DNA of 64,000 nt. Origin: Pseudoalteromonas shioyasakiensis (GTDB taxonomy: Bacteria; Pseudomonadota; Gammaproteobacteria; Enterobacterales; Alteromonadaceae). A program made the position numbers and the translations under genes. Below are positions 56,686-64,000 of the stretch, one piece after another; the stretch's first letter is position 1, and each line of letters begins with the position of its first letter. Location: contig NZ_CP077770.1 of the NCBI RefSeq assembly GCF_019134595.1, positions 2,476,501-2,540,500 of the forward strand, written 5' to 3'. The notes beneath the pieces were generated by a model. It ran no database searches, was not told where the DNA came from, and worked only from the letters and a program-made list of their open reading frames with translations.

Positions 56686-56948
56686 ATACCCAAACCACCT
56701 CAAGATGCAGAATTCAGCGTTTCATAGGTGCTTAATATCAAGGCGTTACTTTGCAAGAATGGTGGTCCCTTTTAAGAAGTAACAACGATGAGAGTAAGTG
56801 CCTGTGAAACGCCCAGAGGGTTGGTTTAAAAGCGATTTATACTGCGTTATTGATTTTAACAATAGAACCACTATTATTTGCGATCAATGCCTTGCCTAAA
56901 TCGCTTTTAATTCCAACTGAAACTCGCACCTTGAGGTGGTTTGGGTAT
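56686..56948. mobile_element. 263-bp MITE-like element, copy B (inverse of copy A)
   Basis: Same ends and internal hairpins as copy A, in reverse orientation, with four base differences by my count; the one in the GCGTTTCA(T/C)AGG arm leaves a G-T wobble. It ends 20 bp before the Smr-domain gene start codon, so that gene's promoter must lie in or beyond the element. The left flank has TA and the right flank TT, so a clean TA duplication is not seen here. Confidence 0.9.
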
Positions 56949-56968
56949 TGATAATTTGGAGGTACATT

Positions 56969-57550
56969 ATGTCATTAAACGACTTCGACTTATTTCTCTC
57001 ATCAATGGAAGACGTAAAACCTCTTAAGCATGACACTGTTCAATTTGATTCCACGAAACAAGGCCCTTCTTTAGCGCAACAAGAAAAACGTAAAGCAGCT
57101 GAATGTGATTTAGCCATTGATGAAAACTATTTACGCAGTGAGTTTGTCGAGCTATTAGATCCTCATGCCATATTGGCATTCAAAAAAGATGGCGTACAAG
57201 GCCAAGTATATAAAAATCTGCGTTTAGCTAAATATCAACTCGATGCCACGCTTGATTTGCATGGTCAGCCTCTTCAGCGAGCTCGCAGTACGCTTTTTAA
57301 TTTTATTGATGACTGTCATAAACGAAATATTCGTGTCGTACTTATTCGCCATGGGATTGGCATCAAAAATAAATCACAGCCGGGCATTTTAAAGAGTTAT
57401 ACAAATAAGTGGCTGCAAGAAATTCCAGCGGTTTTAGCCTTTCATAGCGCCCTTAAGCATCATGGTGGTAGCGGTGCAACATATGTGATGATTAAAAAGT
57501 CAGACGAGAAGAAACACGAGAACAGAGAAATCCATTCAAAAAGAAGTTAA
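56969..57550 (+). CDS. Smr-domain protein
   Basis: 193 residues from the ATG at 56969, with GGAGG well placed; a longer frame would start inside the repeat element. The C-terminal Smr domain (about 90-180) has LDLHGQ, a central HGIG and GATYVMI. Smr domains of the SmrA/SmrB type act as nucleases; SmrB in E. coli cleaves mRNA at collided ribosomes. The long N-terminal part resembles E. coli SmrA (YdaL)/SmrB-type leaders, but which subgroup it belongs to is uncertain. Confidence 0.88.
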   Translation: MSLNDFDLFLSSMEDVKPLKHDTVQFDSTKQGPSLAQQEKRKAAECDLAIDENYLRSEFVELLDPHAILAFKKDGVQGQVYKNLRLAKYQLDATLDLHGQPLQRARSTLFNFIDDCHKRNIRVVLIRHGIGIKNKSQPGILKSYTNKWLQEIPAVLAFHSALKHHGGSGATYVMIKKSDEKKHENREIHSKRS

Positions 57551-57612
57551 TAGACAAAGTGATTAAAGTGCAGCATTAAATTATGCTGCACATACTAACT
57601 ATGATTGCTTGG

Positions 57613-57747
57613 TTATGATTGGCTAACTTCAATAGCCTGAGGTGGCTGCTCCGACGCATTCGCTTGATTAAACCATGCTGAAACACCAAGAACGATTACT
57701 GACACTACGACTAGACTAAATTTAGCTCCACCTTGATTAGATTTCAT
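57613..57747 (-). CDS. Small membrane peptide, 44 residues
   Basis: Starts ATG (57747) with GAGG 4 nt upstream and ends TAA at 57613. The peptide begins MKSNQGGAKF, then a hydrophobic helix (SLVVVSVIVLGVSAWF, about 11-26) and a short polar tail (ASEQPPQAIE) ending SQS. It is either a single-span membrane protein or a secreted peptide. It lies alone between the Smr and 2-hydroxyacid dehydrogenase genes. Family not recognised. Confidence 0.62.
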   Translation of the reverse strand: MKSNQGGAKFSLVVVSVIVLGVSAWFNQANASEQPPQAIEVSQS

Positions 57748-57844
57748 AACGCCTCTTTTTTATTGTTGTTTTTTTATTGAGCAACAACAGAATAGCAAAG
57801 TTACAGATGTTAACAAGGTGTACATTAAACTAATTTGTAATGTG

Positions 57845-58765
57845 TCAATAACCTTTTGTTCTATCAACCTGATTTATTAGATTTTTACCTTCAATTAATC
57901 TTTTGACATTACCCGCAATTTGCAAAGTCACAGTCTCTAAATCTGATAATGCAGCACAGTGAGGTGTTAAGGTCACCTTTTCATGAGACCAGTAAGCATG
58001 CGACTTAGGTAAAGGCTCTTCGCTAAATACATCAAGGGTAGCGCCGAGTAATTGCTCACTATCAAGTGCTTCAAGCAAATCTTCATCGACAACATGCTTG
58101 CCTCTGGCAACATTAATAAGCACCGCATGATTTTGCAATTTACTTAGCAGTGATTTGTTAATGATACCCTGAGTGTGTTGGTTAAGTGGCAGCAAGCACA
58201 CGAGATAATCAATTTGACCAAGCATGTCATCTAACCCCTGCTGTGTGTAATAGGTACTTACTTCAGCATCGTGTTTTTCACTATTAGACCAAGCACTCAC
58301 TCTAAAGCCATTTGCGAGTAACCGCTTAGCACAGACTTTACCTAGTTCACCATAACCCAAAATACCCACATGTTGATGTGAATACGCTCGCTTTGGCTTC
58401 CAAGTACTGGCTGATTGTTTTAAATAATATTCTTTGAGTCTCAGCTTGTGTGCCAACACATGGGTCAACACGTACTCTGCCATATCATTTGCAAGATTAT
58501 CATCAACAATTCTAACAACGGGGACGTGCGCCGCTATCTTCGTTAAGTCGATGCTATCAACGCCAGCCCCAAATGAAGAAACCGCTTTTAAATTTACCAG
58601 CTTAGGCCATAAGTCAGCAGGGGCATTCCAAGCCAGTACAAACTCAACGGCTTGGTAATCAGTGCACTCAGACCAAAGCTGCACGTCAACCTCTGGTAAT
58701 AACGCTTGTAATCGGGCAATTAATTGGCTGCAATCTCGGCCTGTTACAGCTACAAGTAAAATCAT
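57845..58765 (-). CDS. D-isomer-specific 2-hydroxyacid dehydrogenase (GhrA-like)
   Basis: 306 residues from the ATG at 58765 (GGAG 6 nt upstream). Catalytic and NAD-binding features are present: nucleotide loop HVGILGYGELGKVCA, VINVARGKHVV with the active-site Arg, DVFSEEPL with Glu and LTPHCAALSD with His. Members reduce glyoxylate or hydroxypyruvate; the substrate here is not established. Confidence 0.92.
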   Translation of the reverse strand: MILLVAVTGRDCSQLIARLQALLPEVDVQLWSECTDYQAVEFVLAWNAPADLWPKLVNLKAVSSFGAGVDSIDLTKIAAHVPVVRIVDDNLANDMAEYVLTHVLAHKLRLKEYYLKQSASTWKPKRAYSHQHVGILGYGELGKVCAKRLLANGFRVSAWSNSEKHDAEVSTYYTQQGLDDMLGQIDYLVCLLPLNQHTQGIINKSLLSKLQNHAVLINVARGKHVVDEDLLEALDSEQLLGATLDVFSEEPLPKSHAYWSHEKVTLTPHCAALSDLETVTLQIAGNVKRLIEGKNLINQVDRTKGY

Positions 58766-58806
58766 TGTCTTCTCCATTTTGCCTCGTACTCGAAGCGCTC
58801 TTTAAA

Positions 58807-58835
58807 AAGTCACACAACTGCAACCTAACTGTCAC
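58807..58835. promoter_or_regulatory. Candidate Pho box upstream of olsF
   Basis: Three 7-bp units at an 11-bp period: AAGTCAC, CTGCAAC and CTGTCAC, separated by ACAA and CTAA. The Pho box is built of CTGTCAT-type units spaced by 4 bp. The last unit matches 7/7 to CTGTCAC and the others 5/7. It lies 53 bp before the olsF start, with a possible -10 TACCCT about 10 bp after it. PhoB control of ornithine lipids is known in several bacteria; here it is an inference from sequence. Confidence 0.5.
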
Positions 58836-58888
58836 AGCGAACTCTTACCCTAATCTCATCGCTGAATGCGTTTATGTTTGAGGTTTGT

Positions 58889-60607
58889 ATGATCAGTGTT
58901 GATAAAGTAATAGAAGCAAATTTACCACAGTTAGAAAATTCACCAAAAGTAAAAGGCTTAGTAAAGAAAGGTCTGGGTTATTTATTACATGAGCAAGAGT
59001 TTGTTGCCTTTGGTGATGCATACCCACATTTACAAGGACTTGAGTTTGTAGAGCAAGTACTTGATGAGCTAGACTTTGACACGCGCTACAAGCCAAAGCA
59101 AATGGAACATATTCCTAGTGAAGATAATGTCGTTATTGTCGCTAACCACCCTATCGGCTCTCTTGATGCATTAGCGCTGATAAAAGTCTTATCAAGTGTA
59201 CGCCCTGACTTAAAAGTCGTTGCAACCCGCATGCTGATGTCAATCACTCCGATGCACTCATTACTTCTTCCCGTTGATAACCTCTCTGGTACAAGCAAAA
59301 AGAAAGAGCTTGCTAATATCCAACAGCATTTAAAATCAGACGGTGCATTATTAATCTTTCCTGCAGGTGAGGTATCGCGCTTAAGTCCAACGGGAATTAA
59401 AGACTGTAAATGGAACAGTGGTTTTTTACGTATGGCAAAAAAAGCCAACGCACCTATTTTGCCTATTTACATCAAAGCGAAAAACAGCCCGTTATTCTAC
59501 GGCACCTCAATGATCTACAAACCCTTAGCCAGTTTGTTATTAGTCAAAGAGATGTTTAAACAACGACAAAAATCATTAGAGTTTGAAATTGGCGCGTCCA
59601 TCCCACCTGAGTCATATCTAATTGAAAATTTAAAAGATAAAGAAATAGCTCAGCTGATAAGAAAGCAGTTGTATCGACTTATCACTAAAAAACCGCTGCC
59701 GTTAAAAACGCAAACCCCCATTGCCAGTCCAGAGGCAACTAAAGACCTTAAAAAAGCCATTGAAGAGTGTGAGCTATTAGGTGAAACCTCTGATGGTATG
59801 AAAATTTACTTATACCAATACTGTGGTAGCTCACCGATTTTCCGTGAGCTAGGACGACTTCGTGAAATTGCGTTTCGTGCAGTCGGTGAAGGCAGCGGCA
59901 AACGCCGAGATATAGATAAATACGACATGGATTATCAACACCTTGTACTGTGGGATGCGAAGCAACTTGAACTAGTCGGCGCATACCGACTTGCCTGCGC
60001 ACAAGACATTATAGAAAAACATGGCCGCAAAGGTTTATATACCGACAGCCTATTTAGCTACAGCGATGATATGGCGCCGTATTTTGAAAAAGGTATTGAG
60101 CTTGGTCGCAGCTTTGTGCAACCCAAATACTGGGGTAGAAAGAGCCTAGACTATTTGTGGTTCGGCATCGGCGCATTTGTGAACCGTTACCCGCAATACC
60201 GCTATTTGTTTGGTGCGGTCAGTGTATCTAATGCACTACCAGAACAAGCTAAATCGTTACTTGTTCACTATTACCAGCATTATTATGGTGCTAAACAAGT
60301 GTTAGCTATCCCCAATAATGAATATCGCCATACAGAATCTCAAAAGGAGCAATGTGCTCAGTTATTTGCTGGGAATGATATTAAAGAAGATTTTGTTGAA
60401 CTTAAGCATGTGCTTGCCAATATTGGCGCGCAAGTCCCAACCCTATTCAAACAATACACTGAGCTTTGTGAGCTAGGAGGCGTGCAATTTTTAAGTTTTA
60501 GCATCGACCCTGAGTTTAATAACTGCATTGATGGTTTAGTGCTTGTCGACTTAGATAAAGTAAAAGCAAGTAAAGCCAAACGATACTTAGGACAGACACG
60601 CGAATAG
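58889..60607 (+). CDS. olsF: Bifunctional ornithine lipid synthase (OlsF-like)
   Basis: 572 residues from the ATG at 58889 (GAGG 5 nt upstream). The N-terminal half (about 75-270) is an acyltransferase of PlsC type with NHPIGSLDAL and FPAGEVSR. The C-terminal half (about 310-500) is an OlsB/GNAT-like N-acyltransferase (YLYQYCGSSPIFRELGRLREIAFRAVGEG, ELGRSFVQPKYWGRKSLDYLW). This domain order is that of OlsF, which makes lyso-ornithine lipid with the C-terminal domain and then ornithine lipid with the N-terminal one. Product: a phosphorus-free membrane lipid. Assignment is by domain architecture as I know it. Confidence 0.87.
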   Translation: MISVDKVIEANLPQLENSPKVKGLVKKGLGYLLHEQEFVAFGDAYPHLQGLEFVEQVLDELDFDTRYKPKQMEHIPSEDNVVIVANHPIGSLDALALIKVLSSVRPDLKVVATRMLMSITPMHSLLLPVDNLSGTSKKKELANIQQHLKSDGALLIFPAGEVSRLSPTGIKDCKWNSGFLRMAKKANAPILPIYIKAKNSPLFYGTSMIYKPLASLLLVKEMFKQRQKSLEFEIGASIPPESYLIENLKDKEIAQLIRKQLYRLITKKPLPLKTQTPIASPEATKDLKKAIEECELLGETSDGMKIYLYQYCGSSPIFRELGRLREIAFRAVGEGSGKRRDIDKYDMDYQHLVLWDAKQLELVGAYRLACAQDIIEKHGRKGLYTDSLFSYSDDMAPYFEKGIELGRSFVQPKYWGRKSLDYLWFGIGAFVNRYPQYRYLFGAVSVSNALPEQAKSLLVHYYQHYYGAKQVLAIPNNEYRHTESQKEQCAQLFAGNDIKEDFVELKHVLANIGAQVPTLFKQYTELCELGGVQFLSFSIDPEFNNCIDGLVLVDLDKVKASKAKRYLGQTRE

Positions 60608-60622
60608 TCGTTATAAAATAGC

Positions 60623-60787
60623 TAATACCAACCCGCAATAATACTTAATCATTTTGAGGGATTAAACCTGTCGCTAACTGCGTTAAAAATTTCTCATTTA
60701 GAACAACTAAATAACGAAATTTTTGCCTTGTTATCAACGAGGTTTTATTGCCTCAAAATAGACTACTTAATTAAGCGGATTAGTATA
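60623..60787. mobile_element. Long-hairpin MITE-like repeat
   Basis: The two arms of this 165-bp segment are imperfect inverted repeats over most of their length: TAATACCAACCCGC... pairs with the end ...GCGGATTAGTATAA; ATTTTGAGG pairs with CCTCAAAAT; GTTAAAAATTTC pairs with GAAATTTTTGC. The loop is around TTTAGAACAACTAAA. It encodes no protein. The shape and ends suggest a non-autonomous mobile element. No second copy was found in this window. Confidence 0.65.
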
Positions 60788-60795
60788 AAAGAAAA

Positions 60796-60822
60796 AGTCG
60801 GCATGTTGCCGACTTTTTTTTA
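60796..60822 (+). terminator. Terminator of olsF (shared with dapE)
   Basis: AGTCGGC atgtt GCCGACT stem with A-run before and T-run after, between the convergent olsF and dapE genes; it overlaps the dapE stop. Confidence 0.88.
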
Positions 60823-61998
60823 ACTAAAGATATTGCGAAGCGCAGCTAAATATATTTGCTCAATAGTTTTTAAATCTGTGATGGGAACGTGTTCATTAAC
60901 TTGATGAATGGTATGGTTTCGCACACCACATTCAATCACTTGCGTGTGCTCATTAGCAAAAAAGCGGCCATCTGATGTACCACCACTGGTACTAAGCATA
61001 GGGAAGCTGCCAGTTACTTCATGCACGGCTTGTTCAAGCTGCTGCAATAAGCAATTGCTGGCTTGATGCAGAGTATAAAATGATTCACACGGGCGTTCCC
61101 AAACAAGCGTTAGCTGTGATGCTAAATCCGTCAATGCAAACTGAATTTCTTCTTTGATGTCTTTACTTTTATAGCCATGACTATAACGTACGTTAAACGT
61201 GAGCTCACATTGAGCAGGAACAAGATTATCTACCACATTGGCAATATTAATTCCGGTCACTTGCAGTGTTGTAGCCGAACTGGCTTCATCTTTGTGCCAG
61301 CTAATTGCCGTTAGGCGCTTCACAACCTCTGCACTTAAATGCGCTGCGTTTATAGTGTTTGCTGGATAGGCAACATGCCCAGCTTTACCTTGAATAGATA
61401 ATCGAGCAGACAATGCACCCCGTCTGCCATTTTTAATGGTATCACCCACATGCAAATGACTCGTCGGCTCGCCTACCAAGCAACCATCTAGCACAACACC
61501 TTGTTTGGCTAACCGCTCAGCAATCAGTAAGGAGCCGTATTCAGCTTCGCCCTCTTCATCTGAGGTAATTAACCAGTAAAATGTGCCGCGTTTATTACTA
61601 TTTTGCGCTAAAAAACGTTTGGTTGCGCAAAGCATTGCAGCAACGCCGCCTTTCATATCTGCTGCGCCACGGCCATAGACACTGCCATCCACTATCTCGC
61701 CACTAAAAGGATCAACTCGCCAATCACCTTGTGCAGCAGGTACCACATCAATATGGCCAGAAAAAGCAACGATAGGGCCTTCTCCAAAAGTGATTTTAGC
61801 AATTAAATTAGTTACATGATTAAAACTAAATACTTCACAATCAAAGCCGAGCTGGCTTAAGTTATCTTCAAGCCAATCAATTGCACCAGCTTGAGCGGGC
61901 GTTACCGATTTAAATCGGATCAAGGTTTGTAATGTTTCTACCACCTCTGATTGCACTACTGAGCGCGTTGCTAATCCTGCATTTGATATCAAACTCAT
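60820..61998 (-). CDS. dapE: Succinyl-diaminopimelate desuccinylase
   Basis: Releases succinate from N-succinyl-L,L-diaminopimelate in lysine and peptidoglycan precursor synthesis. 392 residues, M20 metallopeptidase fold: metal-binding SGHIDVVP, GRGAADMKGG, TSDEEGEAEYGS and the C-terminal GGTSDGRF. A longer N-terminus (about 15 residues before VVETLQTLIRF) than E. coli DapE is present. Confidence 0.94.
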   Translation of the reverse strand: MSLISNAGLATRSVVQSEVVETLQTLIRFKSVTPAQAGAIDWLEDNLSQLGFDCEVFSFNHVTNLIAKITFGEGPIVAFSGHIDVVPAAQGDWRVDPFSGEIVDGSVYGRGAADMKGGVAAMLCATKRFLAQNSNKRGTFYWLITSDEEGEAEYGSLLIAERLAKQGVVLDGCLVGEPTSHLHVGDTIKNGRRGALSARLSIQGKAGHVAYPANTINAAHLSAEVVKRLTAISWHKDEASSATTLQVTGINIANVVDNLVPAQCELTFNVRYSHGYKSKDIKEEIQFALTDLASQLTLVWERPCESFYTLHQASNCLLQQLEQAVHEVTGSFPMLSTSGGTSDGRFFANEHTQVIECGVRNHTIHQVNEHVPITDLKTIEQIYLAALRNIFS

Positions 61999-62068
61999 AA
62001 TAACCCTAGTCAGTTAGAAAGCTTGGGTTATTACAACGAGAGATTATGACCTCAGTGTGAAACTTAAA

Positions 62069-63487
62069 TTAATGATTTCCTTCTTCGATCAGGGTTTCTT
62101 GGGTCACCTTAGCAATGTCTTTGTCTTCTTTGGTTAATTGTGTTCGTTGCCAACGACCAGCTGCGAACCAAAGATAAGTAATAATCGCCACAAGTACATT
62201 AGTAATAGCAAACGAATACCATATGCCCTGTGGTCCAAGTGAAGTATGCTTTGACAAAATATAAGCGGTAGGAAATTGAATAACGCATTGCGAAAGCAGT
62301 GACACAACCATAGCATTGAGCATGTTTCCTGAAGCCCTAAATGCAGCAACTACGCAAAGCTGCACGCCTATTCCGCCCCAAGTTAAACACATAACACGAA
62401 TGAACTCTGCGCCACCAGCAATCACAGACTCATCATCAGGAATGAAAAAAGCCACAAAGTATTCAGCAAACAGATAAACAACAACGCCCACTAATGTTAG
62501 GCCTAGTAACCCCCAAAGCGAGGCTAAACGTGTTATTTGTGCTGCACGCTGTGGATTTCTTGCCCCCATGTTTTGACCAACCAAGGTTGAAACAGCCATT
62601 GAAAGACCCATTGCAGGGATCATTACCATTTGCAAAATATTAGAGCCAACACCATAAGAGGCAATGGTGTGTGTACCAAAGCTTGCCACCAAAAACGACA
62701 TAATGATTAAACCAAAGGCTCGCGCAGAGAGTTCAACCGAGCCAGGAGCCCCTAAAAAGAAAGCCTGCTTCATATATTGCCAGTCTGGTTTAAAGCTAGA
62801 GAGTTTAAGTTGGATGCCGTGGCGGCCTCGCAAAAACACCCATACCCCGATTGCAGCCGCTAAGCTTTGCGTGATTAGTGTGGCTAGTGCAGCCCCCATT
62901 ACGCCAAATCCAGCAAAGTCACCAAAACCAAAAATCAGTAAAGGGTCGAGCACAAAATTGAGTAATACAGTAGCGCTTACAATATAAAGCGGTACCTTGG
63001 TTTGCCCTATGCCACGCATTAAGGCTTGAAACATGGCATAAATAAATACAAACACAACGCCAATAAAAGATACATGCATAAATTTAAGCGCATCACCAAA
63101 CACTTGATCTTCAACACCTAATAAAGTCAAAAAGTAAGGAGAAAGCACATAGCCTATTAAACCAAGTATGGTTGCGGTAATTGTCACCATTAACATAGTT
63201 TGGGCAGCAACATGGTTTACCTTATCTTGCTGACCAGCTCCCATGTATTGAGCGGATAAAATAGCGCCCGCCATTGCCAACCCAGAACCAATAGCAATCA
63301 CTAAAAAAGTGACCGGCATACTGACAGAAACGGCAGCCACTTGCTCAGCCCCTAAGCGCCCTACCCAAAATGAATCGGTCAGTTGATAAGCCGACTGCAA
63401 AATATTGATTAAGATGATCGGGATACCTAATTTAAGTAGCGCTTTTGAAATCGAGCCATGAAGAAATAAATGCTGAGGATCAGCCAT
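62069..63487 (-). CDS. MATE family multidrug efflux transporter
   Basis: 472 residues from the ATG at 63487 (AGGTG upstream), twelve membrane helices. The MATE duplication is seen in LGIPIILINILQSAYQLTDSFWVGRLGAEQVAAVS and the second half's FFLGAPGSVELSARAFGLIIMSFLVASFG, with two long hydrophobic halves. Exports cationic drugs or toxic compounds by Na+ or H+ antiport. Substrate not predictable. Confidence 0.92.
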   Translation of the reverse strand: MADPQHLFLHGSISKALLKLGIPIILINILQSAYQLTDSFWVGRLGAEQVAAVSVSMPVTFLVIAIGSGLAMAGAILSAQYMGAGQQDKVNHVAAQTMLMVTITATILGLIGYVLSPYFLTLLGVEDQVFGDALKFMHVSFIGVVFVFIYAMFQALMRGIGQTKVPLYIVSATVLLNFVLDPLLIFGFGDFAGFGVMGAALATLITQSLAAAIGVWVFLRGRHGIQLKLSSFKPDWQYMKQAFFLGAPGSVELSARAFGLIIMSFLVASFGTHTIASYGVGSNILQMVMIPAMGLSMAVSTLVGQNMGARNPQRAAQITRLASLWGLLGLTLVGVVVYLFAEYFVAFFIPDDESVIAGGAEFIRVMCLTWGGIGVQLCVVAAFRASGNMLNAMVVSLLSQCVIQFPTAYILSKHTSLGPQGIWYSFAITNVLVAIITYLWFAAGRWQRTQLTKEDKDIAKVTQETLIEEGNH

Positions 63488-63721
63488 GAAAAACACCTAA
63501 AAAGCAAATAACACCGTTAGTTTACCAGCCACAACTGAATATAGAGTCAATAAGAGTCAATCTTTTTTTTGCTGTACCTGTTTAAAAACTTAATCTAAAT
63601 CAATAAATGGCTTCACTTAGTTCAAACATTTTTGAAACTTTGATCTAGAACAGGTTTTGTCCGCTTCAAGTTAGTAATAATAGCCTCAACCAAATAAGAC
63701 AAGTAGTTCGCGGAGAACAAC

Positions 63722-64000
63722 ATGAAAACTAAATTAAGCATTGCATTACTTACTTCACTATTAGCACTCTCTCCTGTTGCAAACGCAAACTTAAGCGTGA
63801 ACGTAGGTGCAATTAATGTAAACCCTGATAACGACAGCTCAAAAATCAATGAAGCACCAACGTTAGGTCTACGTGCAGATGATGATACTCAGCTAGGTAT
63901 TACTGTAGATTATGCGCTTGATGACAATTGGGTAATTGAATTAGTAGCAGCAACACCTTTTAGTCATGATGTTCAAGGTGCAGGTGGTTTAGCAGGTAAC
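63722..64000 (+). CDS. ompW: OmpW-family outer-membrane protein, 5' part (cut by window edge)
   Basis: The first 93 residues. GGAG is 7 nt before the ATG at 63722. Signal peptide ends NANA. The mature start NLSVNVGAINVNPDNDSS, followed by a loop and a beta strand reading TVDYALDDNWVIELVAATPFSHDV, matches the small OmpW/AlkL barrel for hydrophobic compounds. The remaining two thirds lie beyond the window. Confidence 0.88.
   Translation, partial: MKTKLSIALLTSLLALSPVANANLSVNVGAINVNPDNDSSKINEAPTLGLRADDDTQLGITVDYALDDNWVIELVAATPFSHDVQGAGGLAGN

Larger units (their letters stand above)
56558..56968. other. Spacer filled by terminator and MITE copy B
   Basis: 411 bp without a gene: a terminator (56611-56642), a short AT-rich piece, and the 263-bp element that reaches to within 20 bp of the Smr gene start. 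Confidence 0.8.

Noticed and set aside
63622..63849. Minus-strand frame at the ompW start
   Set aside because: It is the antisense of a clear signal peptide and OmpW strand.

Overview
This window looks like a chromosomal segment of a marine gammaproteobacterium of the Alteromonadales, most likely Pseudoalteromonas. The evidence is the moderately AT-rich DNA, the gene families and gene order (bepA/arsC-like/wrbA, queE/queC, bamC/gcvR/bcp, clpB/pgeF/rluD/bamD, murJ/ribF/ileS/lspA/fkpB/ispH) and the large TonB-dependent receptor beside sugar-catabolism genes. Genus assignment is inference. I saw no rRNA, tRNA, CRISPR array, transposase or prophage gene.

Layout. 1-7.7 kb: a sugar-metabolism block with a TonB-dependent receptor (cut by the left edge), pgl, zwf, pgi and a divergent LacI-type repressor. 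Three near-identical 14-bp operators tie the receptor and pgi to one regulator. 7.7-11.4 kb: a three-domain cysteine desulfurase / metallo-beta-lactamase / rhodanese fusion, an AI-2E family (PerM) permease and a TusA-like protein. 11.5-15.1 kb: an operon of an unrecognised gene, bepA, an ArsC/YfgD-like gene, a WrbA-type flavoprotein gene and a DUF2069-like membrane gene. 15.1-20.9 kb: an ankyrin-repeat membrane protein, a solitary MlaC-like protein, a PagL-like lipid A deacylase, a small membrane protein, a YjiH-like transporter and bamC. 21.2-26.3 kb: gcvR-bcp, the queuosine genes queE and queC, a lipoprotein with a lysozyme-like fold and gshA. 26.7-33.6 kb: an Aer-like chemoreceptor, clpB (with a heat-shock-type promoter), pgeF, rluD and bamD.

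33.6-55.1 kb: PII (glnB), then a type IV pilus minor-pilin cluster (two FimT/GspH pseudopilins, pilV, pilW, two tandem pilX-pilY1 modules, pilE) next to an AlgR/FimS-like LytTR two-component pair, followed by ispH-fkpB-lspA-ileS-ribF-murJ and the divergent rpsT. The order clpB-pgeF-rluD-bamD-(pilus genes)-ispH...rpsT closely parallels Pseudomonas aeruginosa as I know it, with glnB where pilSR lies there. 55.2-64 kb: a CheY-like protein, small membrane proteins, an Smr-domain protein, a 2-hydroxyacid dehydrogenase, an OlsF-type bifunctional ornithine-lipid synthase with a candidate Pho box, dapE, a MATE exporter and the start of an ompW-like gene.

Most notable items: (i) the desulfurase/persulfide-dioxygenase-like/rhodanese fusion; (ii) two 263-bp mobile-repeat copies in opposite orientation, differing at four positions by eye, each folding into a closing stem plus two hairpins, one directly after glnB and the other forming the upstream region of the Smr gene; (iii) duplicated pilX-pilY1 modules separated by a terminator and an AT-rich promoter region; (iv) a candidate phosphate-starvation site before olsF; (v) an eight-unit heptanucleotide repeat; (vi) an unannotated 44-residue membrane peptide gene.
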